From assembly GCF_031085375.1 (NCBI RefSeq), contig NZ_JAVCWF010000001.1, positions 496,001 through 560,000 on the forward strand: a stretch of 64,000 bases of DNA, read 5' to 3'. Shown here one piece after another: positions 19,646 to 29,764 of this stretch. The first letter of the stretch is position 1; every line of letters starts with the position of its first letter. The position numbers were made by a program, and so were the translations under genes. The DNA is from Lactiplantibacillus brownii (lineage in GTDB: Bacteria; Bacillota; Bacilli; Lactobacillales; Lactobacillaceae). Under the pieces are notes generated by a model. The model was not told the origin of the DNA, did not search any database, and saw only the letters and a program-made list of their open reading frames with translations.

Positions 19646-19711
19646 GTGAAACATGCTAATCGCATAAATATGCATTAATAAAAACAAAATTTGATTATTT
19701 GAGGTGATTTT

Positions 19712-20740
19712 ATGCAAGTTGCGCTAGTCGGTGTTAGCGGTTATAGCGGCATGACGTTGTATGCGTTGTTAAAACAACATCCCGCCGTTGACCAGATTAA
19801 TTTATATGGTCATGCCGGGAGTCAACCCGTCGCATTGAAGACGGTCGCACCCATGTACCAGAAAGAAACCGCAGTTATTCGACCTTTCGATGCTCAAGCG
19901 GTGATGGCTCAGAATGACCTGATTTTCTTCGCAACTTCTGCTGGGGTCACTAGTCAACTAGCCTTGCCGTTGATTGCTGAAAATTTTCCAGTAATCGATC
20001 TATCCGGCGACTTTCGATTATCAAACCCGGCACAATACACTAAGTGGTATCACCGCGCGGCAGCACCTGCTGAGGCGTTGGCGAAAGCCAGTTATGGTTT
20101 GGCAGATTTCAATCCGACCTTGACCACATATGTTGCCAATCCCGGTTGCTATGCCACGGCAACGTTGTTAGGCCTAGCACCATTAGTGCAACAACAGTTG
20201 ATCAATCCCAACAGTATTGTGGTGGATGCTAAATCTGGCCTGTCCGGGGCTGGCAAAAAATTAACGCCGACCAGTCAGTTTGCGATGGTCAACGATAATT
20301 TACAACTCTATAAAGTCAATCAGCATCAACATATCCCAGAAGTGATGCAACAATTGAAAAAATGGTGGCCCGCAATCCCGGCTATCGAATTTACGACGAC
20401 GTTGATTCCGGTGACGCGTGGCATTATGAGTTCAATATACGTGAAGGCCGCTCAAGCCACGACGACCGCAACAATTTTAGCCGCCTTTGAACAAGTTTAT
20501 GGTGATCAGCCGTTTGTACAAATTTTGCCGGCGGGTGAGATGCCGACGCTAAAAGACGTCATTGGTTCAAATAATTGCGCGATTGGTGTGAACGTTAATC
20601 CAGTGACGAACACGATCTTTGTGGTAAGTGTGATTGATAATTTGATGAAGGGGGCGGCTGGGCAAGCGATTCAGAATTTTAATGCCTATTTCAATTTCGC
20701 CCCCACGACTGGCTTACCCACATTGCCAGTCTTTCCATAA
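19712..20740 (+). CDS. argC: N-acetyl-gamma-glutamyl-phosphate reductase
   Basis: Third step of ornithine synthesis: NADPH reduction of N-acetylglutamyl phosphate to the semialdehyde. 342 residues. N-terminal Rossmann motif VGVSGYSGMTL; catalytic Cys146 in NPGCYATA; HQHIPEV block. GAGGTG lies 8 bases before the ATG. First gene of a five-gene operon. Confidence 0.96.
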   Translation: MQVALVGVSGYSGMTLYALLKQHPAVDQINLYGHAGSQPVALKTVAPMYQKETAVIRPFDAQAVMAQNDLIFFATSAGVTSQLALPLIAENFPVIDLSGDFRLSNPAQYTKWYHRAAAPAEALAKASYGLADFNPTLTTYVANPGCYATATLLGLAPLVQQQLINPNSIVVDAKSGLSGAGKKLTPTSQFAMVNDNLQLYKVNQHQHIPEVMQQLKKWWPAIPAIEFTTTLIPVTRGIMSSIYVKAAQATTTATILAAFEQVYGDQPFVQILPAGEMPTLKDVIGSNNCAIGVNVNPVTNTIFVVSVIDNLMKGAAGQAIQNFNAYFNFAPTTGLPTLPVFP

Positions 20741-20751
20741 GAGAGGAAGTT

Positions 20752-21966
20752 ATGTCGATGCAAGTTTTAACGACGCAAAAATTTCAAACGGTCGCGTTCC
20801 AATGGCCAGCTGGTTTCTACAGTGATGGGATTCATATTGGGTTACGGAAAGCTAAAAAAGATTTTGGCTGGCTGTTTTCTAAGGTGCCAGCGGCCGCAGC
20901 GGGGACCTATACGACGAACCAATTTCAAGCGGCCCCAACGAAATTGACTAAAAATATGATCAATCAGGATCATCAGTTACAAGGCTTATTGCTCAATAGT
21001 GCGGTCGCGAATTCATGTACGGGTCAGCAAGGCTGGGATAATGCGTTACAAGAACAGCGCTGGTTGGCGAATAAATTAGCCGTCGCGCCCAGTTTAATTG
21101 GGGTCGCTTCAACGGGATTGATTGGGGCACAATTGCCGATGGATTTGATCAAAAATGGGCTACCACAATTAACGCCAACGAAGAGTGATGCGGTCACTTA
21201 CGCTGTTCTGACCACCGATAAGCAGCCTAAGACGATTAGTGTTCAATGCGAGTTGAGTGGCAAACTTGTGACGATCACTGGTTTTGCCAAAGGTTCCGGG
21301 ATGATTCATCCTAAAATGGCGACGATGCTTGGATTTGTGACCACTGATGCGCAAGTTGATGGTGACTTGTTGCAAACGATGCTCAGTGACAATGTTGAGT
21401 CAACTTTCAATCAAATTACGGTCGATGGCGATACGTCAACCAATGACATGGTCGTCACACTAGCAAATGGCTTGGCGGACAATCCGACCTTAGTGCCAGA
21501 GACGACTGATTATGAGATTTTTAATCAAGCGTTGCATGCAGTTTTGGGACAATTAGCACAGCAGATTGCTGCGGATGGCGAAGGCGCGACGAAATTAGTT
21601 GAATGTAACGTCTTGCACGCGGCCAACGAAGCAGATGGGCAAAAAGTGGCCAAGGCCATTGTGGGATCTAATTTAGTCAAAGCTGCGATTTTTGGGGAAG
21701 ATCCTAACTGGGGACGCATTATTAGTACGATTGGTGCAACGGATGCGGCCATTGATATTGCAACTGTTGATATTGCGATGAACGGCATGAAATTAGTGAC
21801 AGACAGTTTGGCCGTGCCTTTTGATGAGGCCGCAGTCAAAGCCACCCTGCAACAAGCCAAAATCATGATCGATGTTGATCTGCATCATGGGTCGGCCCAC
21901 GGTCAAGCTTGGGGTTGCGACCTGACTTATAACTACGTCAAGATTAATGCCAGCTATCATACTTAA
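20752..21966 (+). CDS. argJ: Bifunctional glutamate N-acetyltransferase / ornithine acetyltransferase
   Basis: Moves the acetyl group from N-acetylornithine to glutamate, so the pathway recycles acetyl. 404 residues. The self-cleavage region IHPKMATMLGF carries the Thr that becomes the nucleophile of the beta chain. With no argA or argE in the cluster, a recycling or bifunctional role is the natural reading. ATG 20752 has GAGAGG upstream; ATG 20758 is also possible. Confidence 0.95.
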   Translation: MSMQVLTTQKFQTVAFQWPAGFYSDGIHIGLRKAKKDFGWLFSKVPAAAAGTYTTNQFQAAPTKLTKNMINQDHQLQGLLLNSAVANSCTGQQGWDNALQEQRWLANKLAVAPSLIGVASTGLIGAQLPMDLIKNGLPQLTPTKSDAVTYAVLTTDKQPKTISVQCELSGKLVTITGFAKGSGMIHPKMATMLGFVTTDAQVDGDLLQTMLSDNVESTFNQITVDGDTSTNDMVVTLANGLADNPTLVPETTDYEIFNQALHAVLGQLAQQIAADGEGATKLVECNVLHAANEADGQKVAKAIVGSNLVKAAIFGEDPNWGRIISTIGATDAAIDIATVDIAMNGMKLVTDSLAVPFDEAAVKATLQQAKIMIDVDLHHGSAHGQAWGCDLTYNYVKINASYHT

Positions 21967-21979
21967 ACGGAGGGCGCTA

Positions 21980-22726
21980 ATGCAAAATTTAATTATCATC
22001 AAGATTGGCGGACAGGCCATTCAACAATTGCGCCCCAGTTTCTTTCAACAATTGGTGAGTTGGCGTAAGGCCGGTAAGCAGCTTTTGATCGTGCACGGGG
22101 GTGGACCGATGATTACTAAGCTGACGCAAAAATTACAGTTGCCCGTCCATAAAATCCATGGGTTGCGAGTGACCGATAGTGAAACGCTGGCTCTGACCAA
22201 ACTGGTCTTACTGGGTGATGCACAACCCGCTTTACTCACCCAATTAGCGCAGCATGGTTTGCCGGTCGTTGGCCTGAATGCTGCGGATAATCAGTTGCTA
22301 ACCGGTACTTATTTGAATCGCGCGCAGTTGGGCGCAGTCGGCCAAGTGACAAAAGTTAATGTGGCCGAACTACAGCGGCAGTTAGCGACCCACATTGGGG
22401 TGTTGGCACCATTGGCATTAACGACTACCGGTCAGTGGCTCAACGTCAATGCGGATATGGCAGCAACGGTGCTGGCCCAACAATTACAGGCTGAAAAACT
22501 GGTTTTGTTGACGGATGTGCCGGGGATTATGCAACATGGGGCGGTCATGACCACGTTGTCGCCGCACCAAGCGCAAGCTTTAACCCAGCAAGCCGTGATC
22601 ACGGCCGGCATGCGACCCAAAGTTCAAGCGGCAATTCAAGCGATTCAAGCAGGCGTTCAGCAAGCGATTATTACGGACGCTATTGATCAACCTGGAACAG
22701 CAATCATTCAGGAGGCGGTAATATGA
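21980..22726 (+). CDS. argB: Acetylglutamate kinase
   Basis: Phosphorylates N-acetylglutamate, the usual control point of the pathway. 248 residues, amino acid kinase fold: IIKIGGQAI near the N-terminus, VHGGGPMI, and VLLTDVPGI in the ATP half. ATG 21980 is chosen because GGAGGG lies 6 bases before it; the longer frame would overlap the end of argJ. The short N-terminus lacks the extra helix linked to arginine-inhibited hexameric forms, so control may be mainly transcriptional (inference). Confidence 0.94.
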   Translation: MQNLIIIKIGGQAIQQLRPSFFQQLVSWRKAGKQLLIVHGGGPMITKLTQKLQLPVHKIHGLRVTDSETLALTKLVLLGDAQPALLTQLAQHGLPVVGLNAADNQLLTGTYLNRAQLGAVGQVTKVNVAELQRQLATHIGVLAPLALTTTGQWLNVNADMAATVLAQQLQAEKLVLLTDVPGIMQHGAVMTTLSPHQAQALTQQAVITAGMRPKVQAAIQAIQAGVQQAIITDAIDQPGTAIIQEAVI

Positions 22727-23880
22727 AATATGTCTATCCAACGTATCAACGATTTCCCTTTGAAATCAAAACTGGTCAAGGCAGTCATTTGACCGATAAC
22801 CATGGCAAAACGTACTTAGATTTTACGGCCGGGATTGGCGTCTGTAATTTTGGCGTCCATCAGCCAGCGATTCAAGCTGCGGTGGCCGAACAATTAACGC
22901 AGATTTGGCATACTTCTAATTTATATGAAAGTTCATTACAGGATACGGTCGCCAAATTGCTCGTGCATGGGGAGGACCGGTTAGTGTTCTTCGCCAATTC
23001 GGGCACTGAAGCCAATGAAGCTGCCTTAAAATTAGCCCGTAAATATACGGGTAAAACGAAAATTTTGGCGTTCAATCAGTCTTTTCATGGGCGGACGTAC
23101 GGGTCAATGTCGATGACGGGTAATCCTAGTATTCGCGCGGGCTACGCACCGTTAGTGCCCGACGTGGCCTTCGCTAACTATAATGATGACGCCGCGCTAG
23201 CCCAAATCACGCCAGATCTAGCGGCGGTTATTTTAGAAGTGGTGCAAGGCGAAGGTGGCGTGTTTGCCGGCAAACCGGCTTGGTTACAAGCAGTACAAGC
23301 TAAATGTCAGGCACAAGGCGTTTTATTTATGATCGATGAAGTTCAAACCGGTATTGGGCGGACTGGTTACCGTTTTGCTTATGAAGGTGCTGGCCTCGAT
23401 CCAGATATTTACACGGTCGCTAAAGGTCTGGCGAATGGATTGCCAGTTGGGGCGATGGTTGGTCGGGCAAAGTTTGCCACTGCTTTTGGTCCTGGTAGTC
23501 ATGGCTCAACTTTTGCCGGCAATCCACTGGCGATGGCGGCGGCTCAAGCGGTACTAACACAACTAACCCCGGCATTTTTAACTCATGTCCGGGCTAAATC
23601 GCAGCAAGTTTGGGCTGCTGTGACGCAACAAATTGCGGGGCTACCCATGGTTAAACAGGTTACTGGCAAGGGGCTCATGATTGGGATTCATTTAACGACT
23701 GAGGTGCCGGTAATCAAAGTCATGACTGCCTTGCAGCAGGCGGGACTGTTGACGTTATCCGCTGGCGACAATACGTTGCGCTTATTACCGCCATTAGTGA
23801 TGCCAGTTGAAGAACTCTTACAAGGAATTCAAACAATTGCGACTGTCTTGCCCCAAGTTGAAACGGAGGTTGAAGTCTAA
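22723..23880 (+). CDS. argD: N-acetylornithine aminotransferase
   Basis: PLP transaminase making N-acetylornithine from the semialdehyde. 385 residues, class III fold: [37 protein letters not shown], and PLP lysine in [15 protein letters not shown]. Overlaps the argB stop by 4 bases (ATGA). GGAGG lies just upstream, inside argB. Confidence 0.95.
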   Translation: MKYVYPTYQRFPFEIKTGQGSHLTDNHGKTYLDFTAGIGVCNFGVHQPAIQAAVAEQLTQIWHTSNLYESSLQDTVAKLLVHGEDRLVFFANSGTEANEAALKLARKYTGKTKILAFNQSFHGRTYGSMSMTGNPSIRAGYAPLVPDVAFANYNDDAALAQITPDLAAVILEVVQGEGGVFAGKPAWLQAVQAKCQAQGVLFMIDEVQTGIGRTGYRFAYEGAGLDPDIYTVAKGLANGLPVGAMVGRAKFATAFGPGSHGSTFAGNPLAMAAAQAVLTQLTPAFLTHVRAKSQQVWAAVTQQIAGLPMVKQVTGKGLMIGIHLTTEVPVIKVMTALQQAGLLTLSAGDNTLRLLPPLVMPVEELLQGIQTIATVLPQVETEVEV

Positions 23881-24899
23881 TGACACATTTTGCCGGAAAA
23901 TCATTTTTAAAAGAGTGCGACTATACGCCGCGTGAGCTGACTTACTTGATTGACTTTGCCAGCCATTTAAAACAATTGAAAGCCAAGCATATTCCCCATC
24001 CTTACATGCAAGGTCAAAATATCGCCTTACTATTCGAAAAAACTTCCACTCGGACGCGTTCGGCATTCACGGTCGCTGCCAATGATCTCGGGGCACGCCC
24101 TGAATTTTTAGGCAAAAACGACATTCAGTTTGGTCGAAAGGAATCGGTTATTGATACGGCTAAAGTGTTAGGGTCGATGTTTGATGGCATCGAATTTCGG
24201 GGCTTTTCGCAACAGACGGTCGAACAACTGGCGGCATATAGTGGGGTGCCGGTCTGGAATGGTTTGACGGATGAGTGGCATCCGACGCAGATGATTGCAG
24301 ACTTTTTGACCTTAAAGGAACATTTTGGTCACTTGACGGGTTTGACACTGGCTTATGTCGGTGATGGGCGGAACAACATGGCTAATAGCTTGCTTGTGAC
24401 GAGTGCCATGCTCGGTGTGAATTGCCATATCGGTGCCCCAGTTGATTTACAGCCAAGTGCGGCCGTAATTAAGTTAGCGCAAGCCTATGCGGCCCAATCT
24501 GGTAGTGAAATCTTGATTACAGATGAGCCACAGGCCGCGGTCACTGGTGCGGACGCGCTCTATACGGATGTCTGGGTCTCAATGGGAGAAAATGTGGACT
24601 ATGGCGCGCGAATCAAGCAACTTTTGCCTTTCCAAATTAATGCCAAGTTATTAGCGGCGACTGGTAAAACAACGACCATCATTATGCACTGTTTGCCAGC
24701 CTTACATGACCATCAAACGGCCGTCGGGGCCGCCCTAGGTAAAAAGTATGATTTGGCGGCAATTGAGATCACGGATGAGGTTTTCAATGGCCCACAATCG
24801 GTCGTCTTTGAAGAAGCTGCTAACCGGATGCCAGCAATCAAGGCAATTATGGCGGCAACTGCGGGTCATTTATTTATTCCCGATCGGTTGTTTGACTAA
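23880..24899 (+). CDS. argF: Ornithine carbamoyltransferase
   Basis: Joins ornithine and carbamoyl phosphate to citrulline, linking this operon with the divergent carAB. 339 residues. Carbamoyl-phosphate loop STRTR at residues 56-60 and ornithine-binding HCLPALHD block present. Starts on the last base of argD. The biosynthetic role is inferred from context; no arcA or arcC is near. argG and argH are not in the window. Confidence 0.95.
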   Translation: MTHFAGKSFLKECDYTPRELTYLIDFASHLKQLKAKHIPHPYMQGQNIALLFEKTSTRTRSAFTVAANDLGARPEFLGKNDIQFGRKESVIDTAKVLGSMFDGIEFRGFSQQTVEQLAAYSGVPVWNGLTDEWHPTQMIADFLTLKEHFGHLTGLTLAYVGDGRNNMANSLLVTSAMLGVNCHIGAPVDLQPSAAVIKLAQAYAAQSGSEILITDEPQAAVTGADALYTDVWVSMGENVDYGARIKQLLPFQINAKLLAATGKTTTIIMHCLPALHDHQTAVGAALGKKYDLAAIEITDEVFNGPQSVVFEEAANRMPAIKAIMAATAGHLFIPDRLFD

Positions 24900-24901
24900 A
24901 T

Positions 24902-24930
24902 TTGCGACGACTGCGGCTGCGTGCTATGAT
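24902..24930 (+). promoter_or_regulatory. Promoter of queT
   Basis: TTGCGA (24902-24907), a 17-base spacer, TATGAT (24925-24930), placing the transcript start just before the riboswitch. Confidence 0.6.
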
Positions 24931-24953
24931 GTAACTCGCTTGTCATTTTTAAA

Positions 24954-24992
24954 ACGTGGTTCGTAACCATCCCACGTTAAAAAACTAGGAGG
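24954..24992 (+). ncRNA. PreQ1-I riboswitch, translational type
   Basis: Stem ACGTGG (24954-24959) / CCACGT (24972-24977) closes a C-rich loop TTCGTAACCATCC. The A-rich tail AAAAAACTA (24979-24987) is the class I preQ1 pseudoknot strand and runs directly into the AGGAGG ribosome site (24987-24992) of queT. With ligand bound the pseudoknot should hide the ribosome site. The gene family downstream (queuosine precursor uptake) agrees. Confidence 0.85.
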
Positions 24993-25002
24993 CAGTTTAT
25001 CA

Positions 25003-25512
25003 ATGACGCAGTCAAAAATTCGGCCGTGGATTATTAATGCTTTAGTCGCGGCTATTTATATCGTTTTATCCGTCGGTCCCGCCGCGTTCAATTTAGCTTC
25101 GGGTGCCATCCAGTTTCGGGTTTCAGAAGGGTTGAACCATTTAGTGGTTTTTAATCGAAAATACATCTGGGGTATCGTGGCCGGTGTCGTCTTGTTCGAT
25201 GCTTTTGGTCCGGGGGCGAGTTTACTCAACGTGGTCTTTGGTGGTGGTCAATCCTTGCTGGCACTGCTATTAGTGAGCTGGATTGGCCCTAAGTTAAAGG
25301 CCGTTTGGCAACGGATGGTCTTGAACATCATTTTATTCACGTTGTCGATGTGCATGATCGCCTGGATGCTCATGCTGGTTGGTGGGGCGACCGCTTTTTG
25401 GCCGACTTACTTAACGACGGCGTTATCAGAATTAATCATTATGTCGATTACGGCACCAATCATGTATGGGCTGAACCGAGTCTTACAGTTCAGCGAACGG
25501 ATTGGAAAATAA
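25003..25512 (+). CDS. queT: Queuosine precursor transporter QueT (ECF substrate-binding subunit)
   Basis: Membrane S-component expected to bind preQ1 or a related queuine precursor and import it with the shared ECF module encoded elsewhere. 169 residues with about five hydrophobic helices. Sequence shows the QueT pattern: INALVAAIYIVL, FRVSEGLNHL, VVLFDAFGPGASLLNVVFGGG. Function is supported by the preQ1 riboswitch that covers its ribosome site. Confidence 0.92.
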   Translation: MTQSKIRPWIINALVAAIYIVLSVGPAAFNLASGAIQFRVSEGLNHLVVFNRKYIWGIVAGVVLFDAFGPGASLLNVVFGGGQSLLALLLVSWIGPKLKAVWQRMVLNIILFTLSMCMIAWMLMLVGGATAFWPTYLTTALSELIIMSITAPIMYGLNRVLQFSERIGK

Positions 25513-25517
25513 CGTTT

Positions 25518-25576
25518 TAGTCATCAAAGAGGCACCACAAACGAAAGCTTCGTTTGTGGTGCCTCTTTGATGACTA
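25518..25576. terminator. Perfect 28-bp hairpin between convergent genes
   Basis: 25518-25545 pairs without mismatch with 25549-25576 around a 3-base loop. The right arm includes the stop codon of the minus-strand CBS gene. T-runs after the stem are short (TTT) on both strands. Confidence 0.85.
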
Positions 25577-26212
25577 TTCTGTTTGTAGATCTTCGACTTC
25601 AATGACTTTGAATTGTTTCCGATTCAAGTTGTCAGTAATTCGCTTGAGTTTTTCGGTATCCACGTCTTCTGGTAAGGTGAAGAGCGTCCGGTGACCAAGC
25701 GTGCCGTTTTGGACGTCTAGCGTCATACAACTGGCAATTGAAGTGTATTTCGTAATGATCTTTGCCATGGCTGCCAAATCACCACGTTCACCAATGGAAA
25801 CGACCGTCAAAACATAGCTACCAACGTTGACGTTCCATGATTGTGAAAGCATGTCGAGCAAGCGAGTATGCGTCAGGATGCCATAGAAATAACCATGTTC
25901 GTCTAAAACAGCGATATAAGGTAAGTCTTTGATGGAGAAGAAGACGTTATAGAACGCGGAGTCGACTTGGATCGTCTTAGTCGCGTTTTTTAATAATGAG
26001 GTGACAGGCAAGGACATATCGCCACCTCGTGATTTATGTCGATAAATGTGCATTTTATAAATGTTACCACGGAAGATGTGCCCAGTTTCGTCTAAAATCG
26101 GCACACAACGGAAGCCAGAATCTTCAAGCACTTGTAAGGCTTCAGCTAACGTGGCATCGGCGTTCACCGTAGTTAAACGTTCTTTAGGTTTAACGAGAGT
26201 TTTTAATAACAT
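25574..26212 (-). CDS. CBS-domain pair protein with C-terminal ACT-like domain (CbpA-like)
   Basis: 212 residues, soluble. Two CBS motifs: LAEALQVLEDSGFRCVPILD (about 22-41) and a second around 84-116 with YIAVLDEHGYFYGILTH. The last 80 residues (SYVLTVVSIGERGDLAAMAK) look like an ACT domain. CBS-ACT proteins of this size in Listeria (CbpA) bind cyclic di-AMP; that ligand is an inference here. Start ATG 26212 has a GGGGGA site. It is a single gene between two hairpin terminators. Confidence 0.8.
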   Translation of the reverse strand: MLLKTLVKPKERLTTVNADATLAEALQVLEDSGFRCVPILDETGHIFRGNIYKMHIYRHKSRGGDMSLPVTSLLKNATKTIQVDSAFYNVFFSIKDLPYIAVLDEHGYFYGILTHTRLLDMLSQSWNVNVGSYVLTVVSIGERGDLAAMAKIITKYTSIASCMTLDVQNGTLGHRTLFTLPEDVDTEKLKRITDNLNRKQFKVIEVEDLQTE

Positions 26213-26314
26213 AACGAATGATCCCCCAGATTTATTAGTTTGTTTTAATAAATAATACCATAAAACATGACCCGATAGGAGCGTTTTATGCGCGGGGTTA
26301 TCGCCATTGATGCT

Positions 26315-26351
26315 AAAAAGTCAGTTATCGGCTTGCGATGACTGACTTTTT
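26315..26351. terminator. Terminator hairpin of the L,D-transpeptidase gene
   Basis: AAAAAGTCAGT-TATCG pairs with CGATG-ACTGACTTTTT (16 bp including one G-T), loop GCTTG; T tracts on both strands. Confidence 0.85.
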
Positions 26352-26365
26352 AAATTAAATTTAAA

Positions 26366-27760
26366 TTAGAAAATAACGATCGGTGTTCCCACCGGAATAG
26401 CATGATACACTTTCGCCATTGTGGCGGGTGGCGTATTCACGCAACCGTGGGAGCCATGGCTTTTATACCAAGTGCCACCATATTGTTTTTGCCAAGGTGA
26501 ATCATGAATGCCTTGACCAGTATCATCGAACGGCAACCAGTAAGCGACAGGCTGCGAATAGCCGGAGCCGTCATCGTTATCACCCTTTAAGGTACTGTTA
26601 CGTTCTTTGTTCCAGATACTCCAGACGCCGGTAGTGGTTTCATGCTTGCCTGGAGTCCCAGTGACCACATCCGTGGAAACCTTGACTTGGCCATTAACAT
26701 AGACCCACATGTGTTGGGCTTGTTTATCGACTTCAATATACGTGTCACCAATATCTTTTTGATCATTATGATAACCAGAGCCACTGATCAACGGCGAGCG
26801 GCTAAAGTCTTTGCCAGCCAAAATGTCTTTTGACAAGGCCGTGGTTTCCGCTGCTGTCTGGATGGTCCAACCGTAGAGCCCACCACTAATCTTAACCGTA
26901 CCGCGTTGTGTGCTCTTAAACGTGCGTGTCGTATGATAAGTATGATATTTAGCGTCCAACTGATCGACGTAAGCTTTCACGGCCGCTTGTTTAAGACTCA
27001 CCTTACCGGCACGATCAACGTTTAGCCAGCTAAGGATCGTGGCATGTGGAATCTCAAATTTATGACCATTGATATTGTAACTGGCCGTTTCGGTCGCGTA
27101 TTTTTGCGTCTTCGTTTGGGCCGTCTTTAGTTGTTGGCTCGTACTGGTGACGGTCGGTGTGACGTAAGCTTTTTGTAGATCAATTGTGGTTTGCCCACTT
27201 GCCAATGCCTGTCCAACGAGTTGTTTAAGCTTGGGCTGACTAATTTGTGTGCCTTGGATTTCTTTTTTGATTTCAACTTGATTGTTTTGATAGACCAACT
27301 TAGCATTTTCAGTCGTTGTGCGTGACGTCTGATTTGCAGTGTGGGTAATGTTGGTGAGTAATTGCGCCATACTGGCTTGACTGACTTGTAGCTGACCGAT
27401 GTTAGTCGTTTCCGCCGCATGTGCTGATTGCATCAAAGCAAGTGGCCAACGCCAATAGTTTTGACACTTAACTAACTTTGTCAGTTCTTTTTTAGACTTG
27501 ATGGTGATACCGGCACTCTGACTATTAAAGGAATATAACTTTTTGCCATTTTCAGTAATATGGTAAGTGCGATGTTCAAGTGCCCGACTGACTTTTGGTG
27601 CGGCTTGGGCCGCAGTTTGACCACTGACGTTAATGCCAGCCACTTGAGTGTTGGTGAGAAAGGTTTGTTGATGCTGCCAAACTAAGCTGGTGGCAATGTA
27701 TCCGATGGCGATTAAACCAACGACGCCCCCGGCAATGCTCAGCCCGCGTTTGTGCTTCAT
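26366..27760 (-). CDS. L,D-transpeptidase (YkuD) with peptidoglycan-binding-like domain
   Basis: Extracytoplasmic cell-wall enzyme. 464 residues. An N-terminal membrane anchor (about 8-28), two repeated extracellular regions of the PG_binding_4 type, then a C-terminal YkuD domain (about 345-464). Active site reads HDSPW and SHGSHGCVNTPP, with the nucleophile Cys and both His. YkuD enzymes form or exchange L,D cross-links; lactobacilli use mainly D,D cross-links, so the target is uncertain. Start ATG 27760 with GGGGGC upstream. Single gene. Confidence 0.9.
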   Translation of the reverse strand: MKHKRGLSIAGGVVGLIAIGYIATSLVWQHQQTFLTNTQVAGINVSGQTAAQAAPKVSRALEHRTYHITENGKKLYSFNSQSAGITIKSKKELTKLVKCQNYWRWPLALMQSAHAAETTNIGQLQVSQASMAQLLTNITHTANQTSRTTTENAKLVYQNNQVEIKKEIQGTQISQPKLKQLVGQALASGQTTIDLQKAYVTPTVTSTSQQLKTAQTKTQKYATETASYNINGHKFEIPHATILSWLNVDRAGKVSLKQAAVKAYVDQLDAKYHTYHTTRTFKSTQRGTVKISGGLYGWTIQTAAETTALSKDILAGKDFSRSPLISGSGYHNDQKDIGDTYIEVDKQAQHMWVYVNGQVKVSTDVVTGTPGKHETTTGVWSIWNKERNSTLKGDNDDGSGYSQPVAYWLPFDDTGQGIHDSPWQKQYGGTWYKSHGSHGCVNTPPATMAKVYHAIPVGTPIVIF

Positions 27761-27865
27761 TTCAATTGCCCCCGTAAATGTGTGTCATCGTGTGTTCACC
27801 TTATAACACTTTGTGTGTAAGTGCAAATACCTTGCTGTAAACGTTGGCGGATTTCGAGTCAATAC

Positions 27866-27898
27866 AAAAAGCACCTACCGGGGTTACCAGTAAGTGCG
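27866..27898 (-). terminator. Intrinsic terminator of ldh
   Basis: On the minus strand, GCACTTACTGG pairs with CCGGTAGGTGC, followed by T5. Confidence 0.85.
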
Positions 27899-27917
27899 CA
27901 TGAACCTTAACGATTAA

Positions 27918-28886
<969 letters not shown>

Positions 28887-28925
28887 TCATCCTCTCATAA
28901 CGAAAATTTGTTTTTCAACGATTTG

Positions 28926-28931
28926 AGTATA
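28926..28931 (-). promoter_or_regulatory. Extended -10 box of ldhL
   Basis: On the minus strand TGGTATACT gives a good extended -10; the -35 is weak. Confidence 0.5.
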
Positions 28932-29262
28932 CCATGATTAACCCAACCAAGTCGCTAAAACGGCTGCGCTTTTAATGGAAGTGTAATCCTTGTGGGCGGG
29001 TCGGTTGCGACAATAACGGCTGTTGATAATGCGGCTGTTATGGTTGATTAAGTTCAGAAGGAAAACCTCCAAACTGAGCACTATTTTAGTTGGTCAAGCT
29101 GGCTTAATAAGTAGCCATTTAGATTGCTGCTTCGGTTGGCCCCCACACGGTTGGAAATTTCACCACTGAGCATCATCCAGACCAACCTGGGTTGAATCAG
29201 TAGTCCTTAATATCAATTGATTTTTTGTTGATATTGGGTTTATCAATGTTCCCTTGTTAAAC

Positions 29263-29444
29263 CACTATTTGACGTCGGAGTTGACCAGTACGTTCGCCGT
29301 GTCGAGACACTTAGCTGGGTGTTTTACCCAGGTTAGTGTCTGGCCGACTTTTAAGACGTGGGTTCCGGCTTGAAAGCGCCCTGCAGACCGGTCTTTGGCT
29401 GCAGGCCTGCCTCACAGCGAACGTACTGGTCAACGGAGACGGAC
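29263..29444 (-). repeat. Structured intergenic repeat R1, copy 3 (inverted)
   Basis: Reverse complement of the element at 3772 and 14836. Read on the minus strand, the closing stem pairs 21 of 22 positions plus one G-T. The changes against the other copies are compensatory. The flank at 29095-29210 has weak similarity to the sequence that follows R1 in the other copies (GATGCTCAGTGGTGAA and TCCAGACCAACC blocks). It lies in an 880-base gene-free gap between ldhL and pth. The rest of the gap shows nothing clear except the pth promoter and a leader hairpin. Confidence 0.85.
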
Positions 29445-29598
29445 AATCAATGTACTATTTTAATAATAGTTTATCGGTTGTTAAGGGTTAAGTTGCTCCC
29501 TAAGGCATGAACTGATCATTGTTGCCAACACCGTTGGAGGCTATTGATGACTAGGGTGGCCTAAACGTTTCAAATGGGTATTCCGCGCCGGTTTGTGG

Positions 29599-29604
29599 TA
29601 TACT
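29599..29604 (+). promoter_or_regulatory. Extended -10 box upstream of pth
   Basis: TGTGGTATACT; weak -35. Transcription from here would cross the hairpin at 29697. Confidence 0.4.
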
Positions 29605-29696
29605 GATTGCACTAAAAATGTGGCTACGGCCGGTTATTAATCAGTGGCTAACCAGATTAAAACTAAAAACGTTAATTAACCGTGCAAGTAATACTG

Positions 29697-29730
29697 CCGA
29701 ATCAGTTTGAATCTGGTTCGGCCTGTTTTG
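29697..29730 (+). terminator. Hairpin in the pth-mfd leader, possible attenuator
   Basis: TGCCGAA-CAG pairs with CTG-TTCGGC, followed by CTGTTTTG. Its place 35 bases before the pth start, downstream of the likely promoter, suggests partial termination or a leader structure. Confidence 0.45.
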
Positions 29731-29764
29731 CATGTCAACGGGACTATGGGAGTTAATTCTTAAA

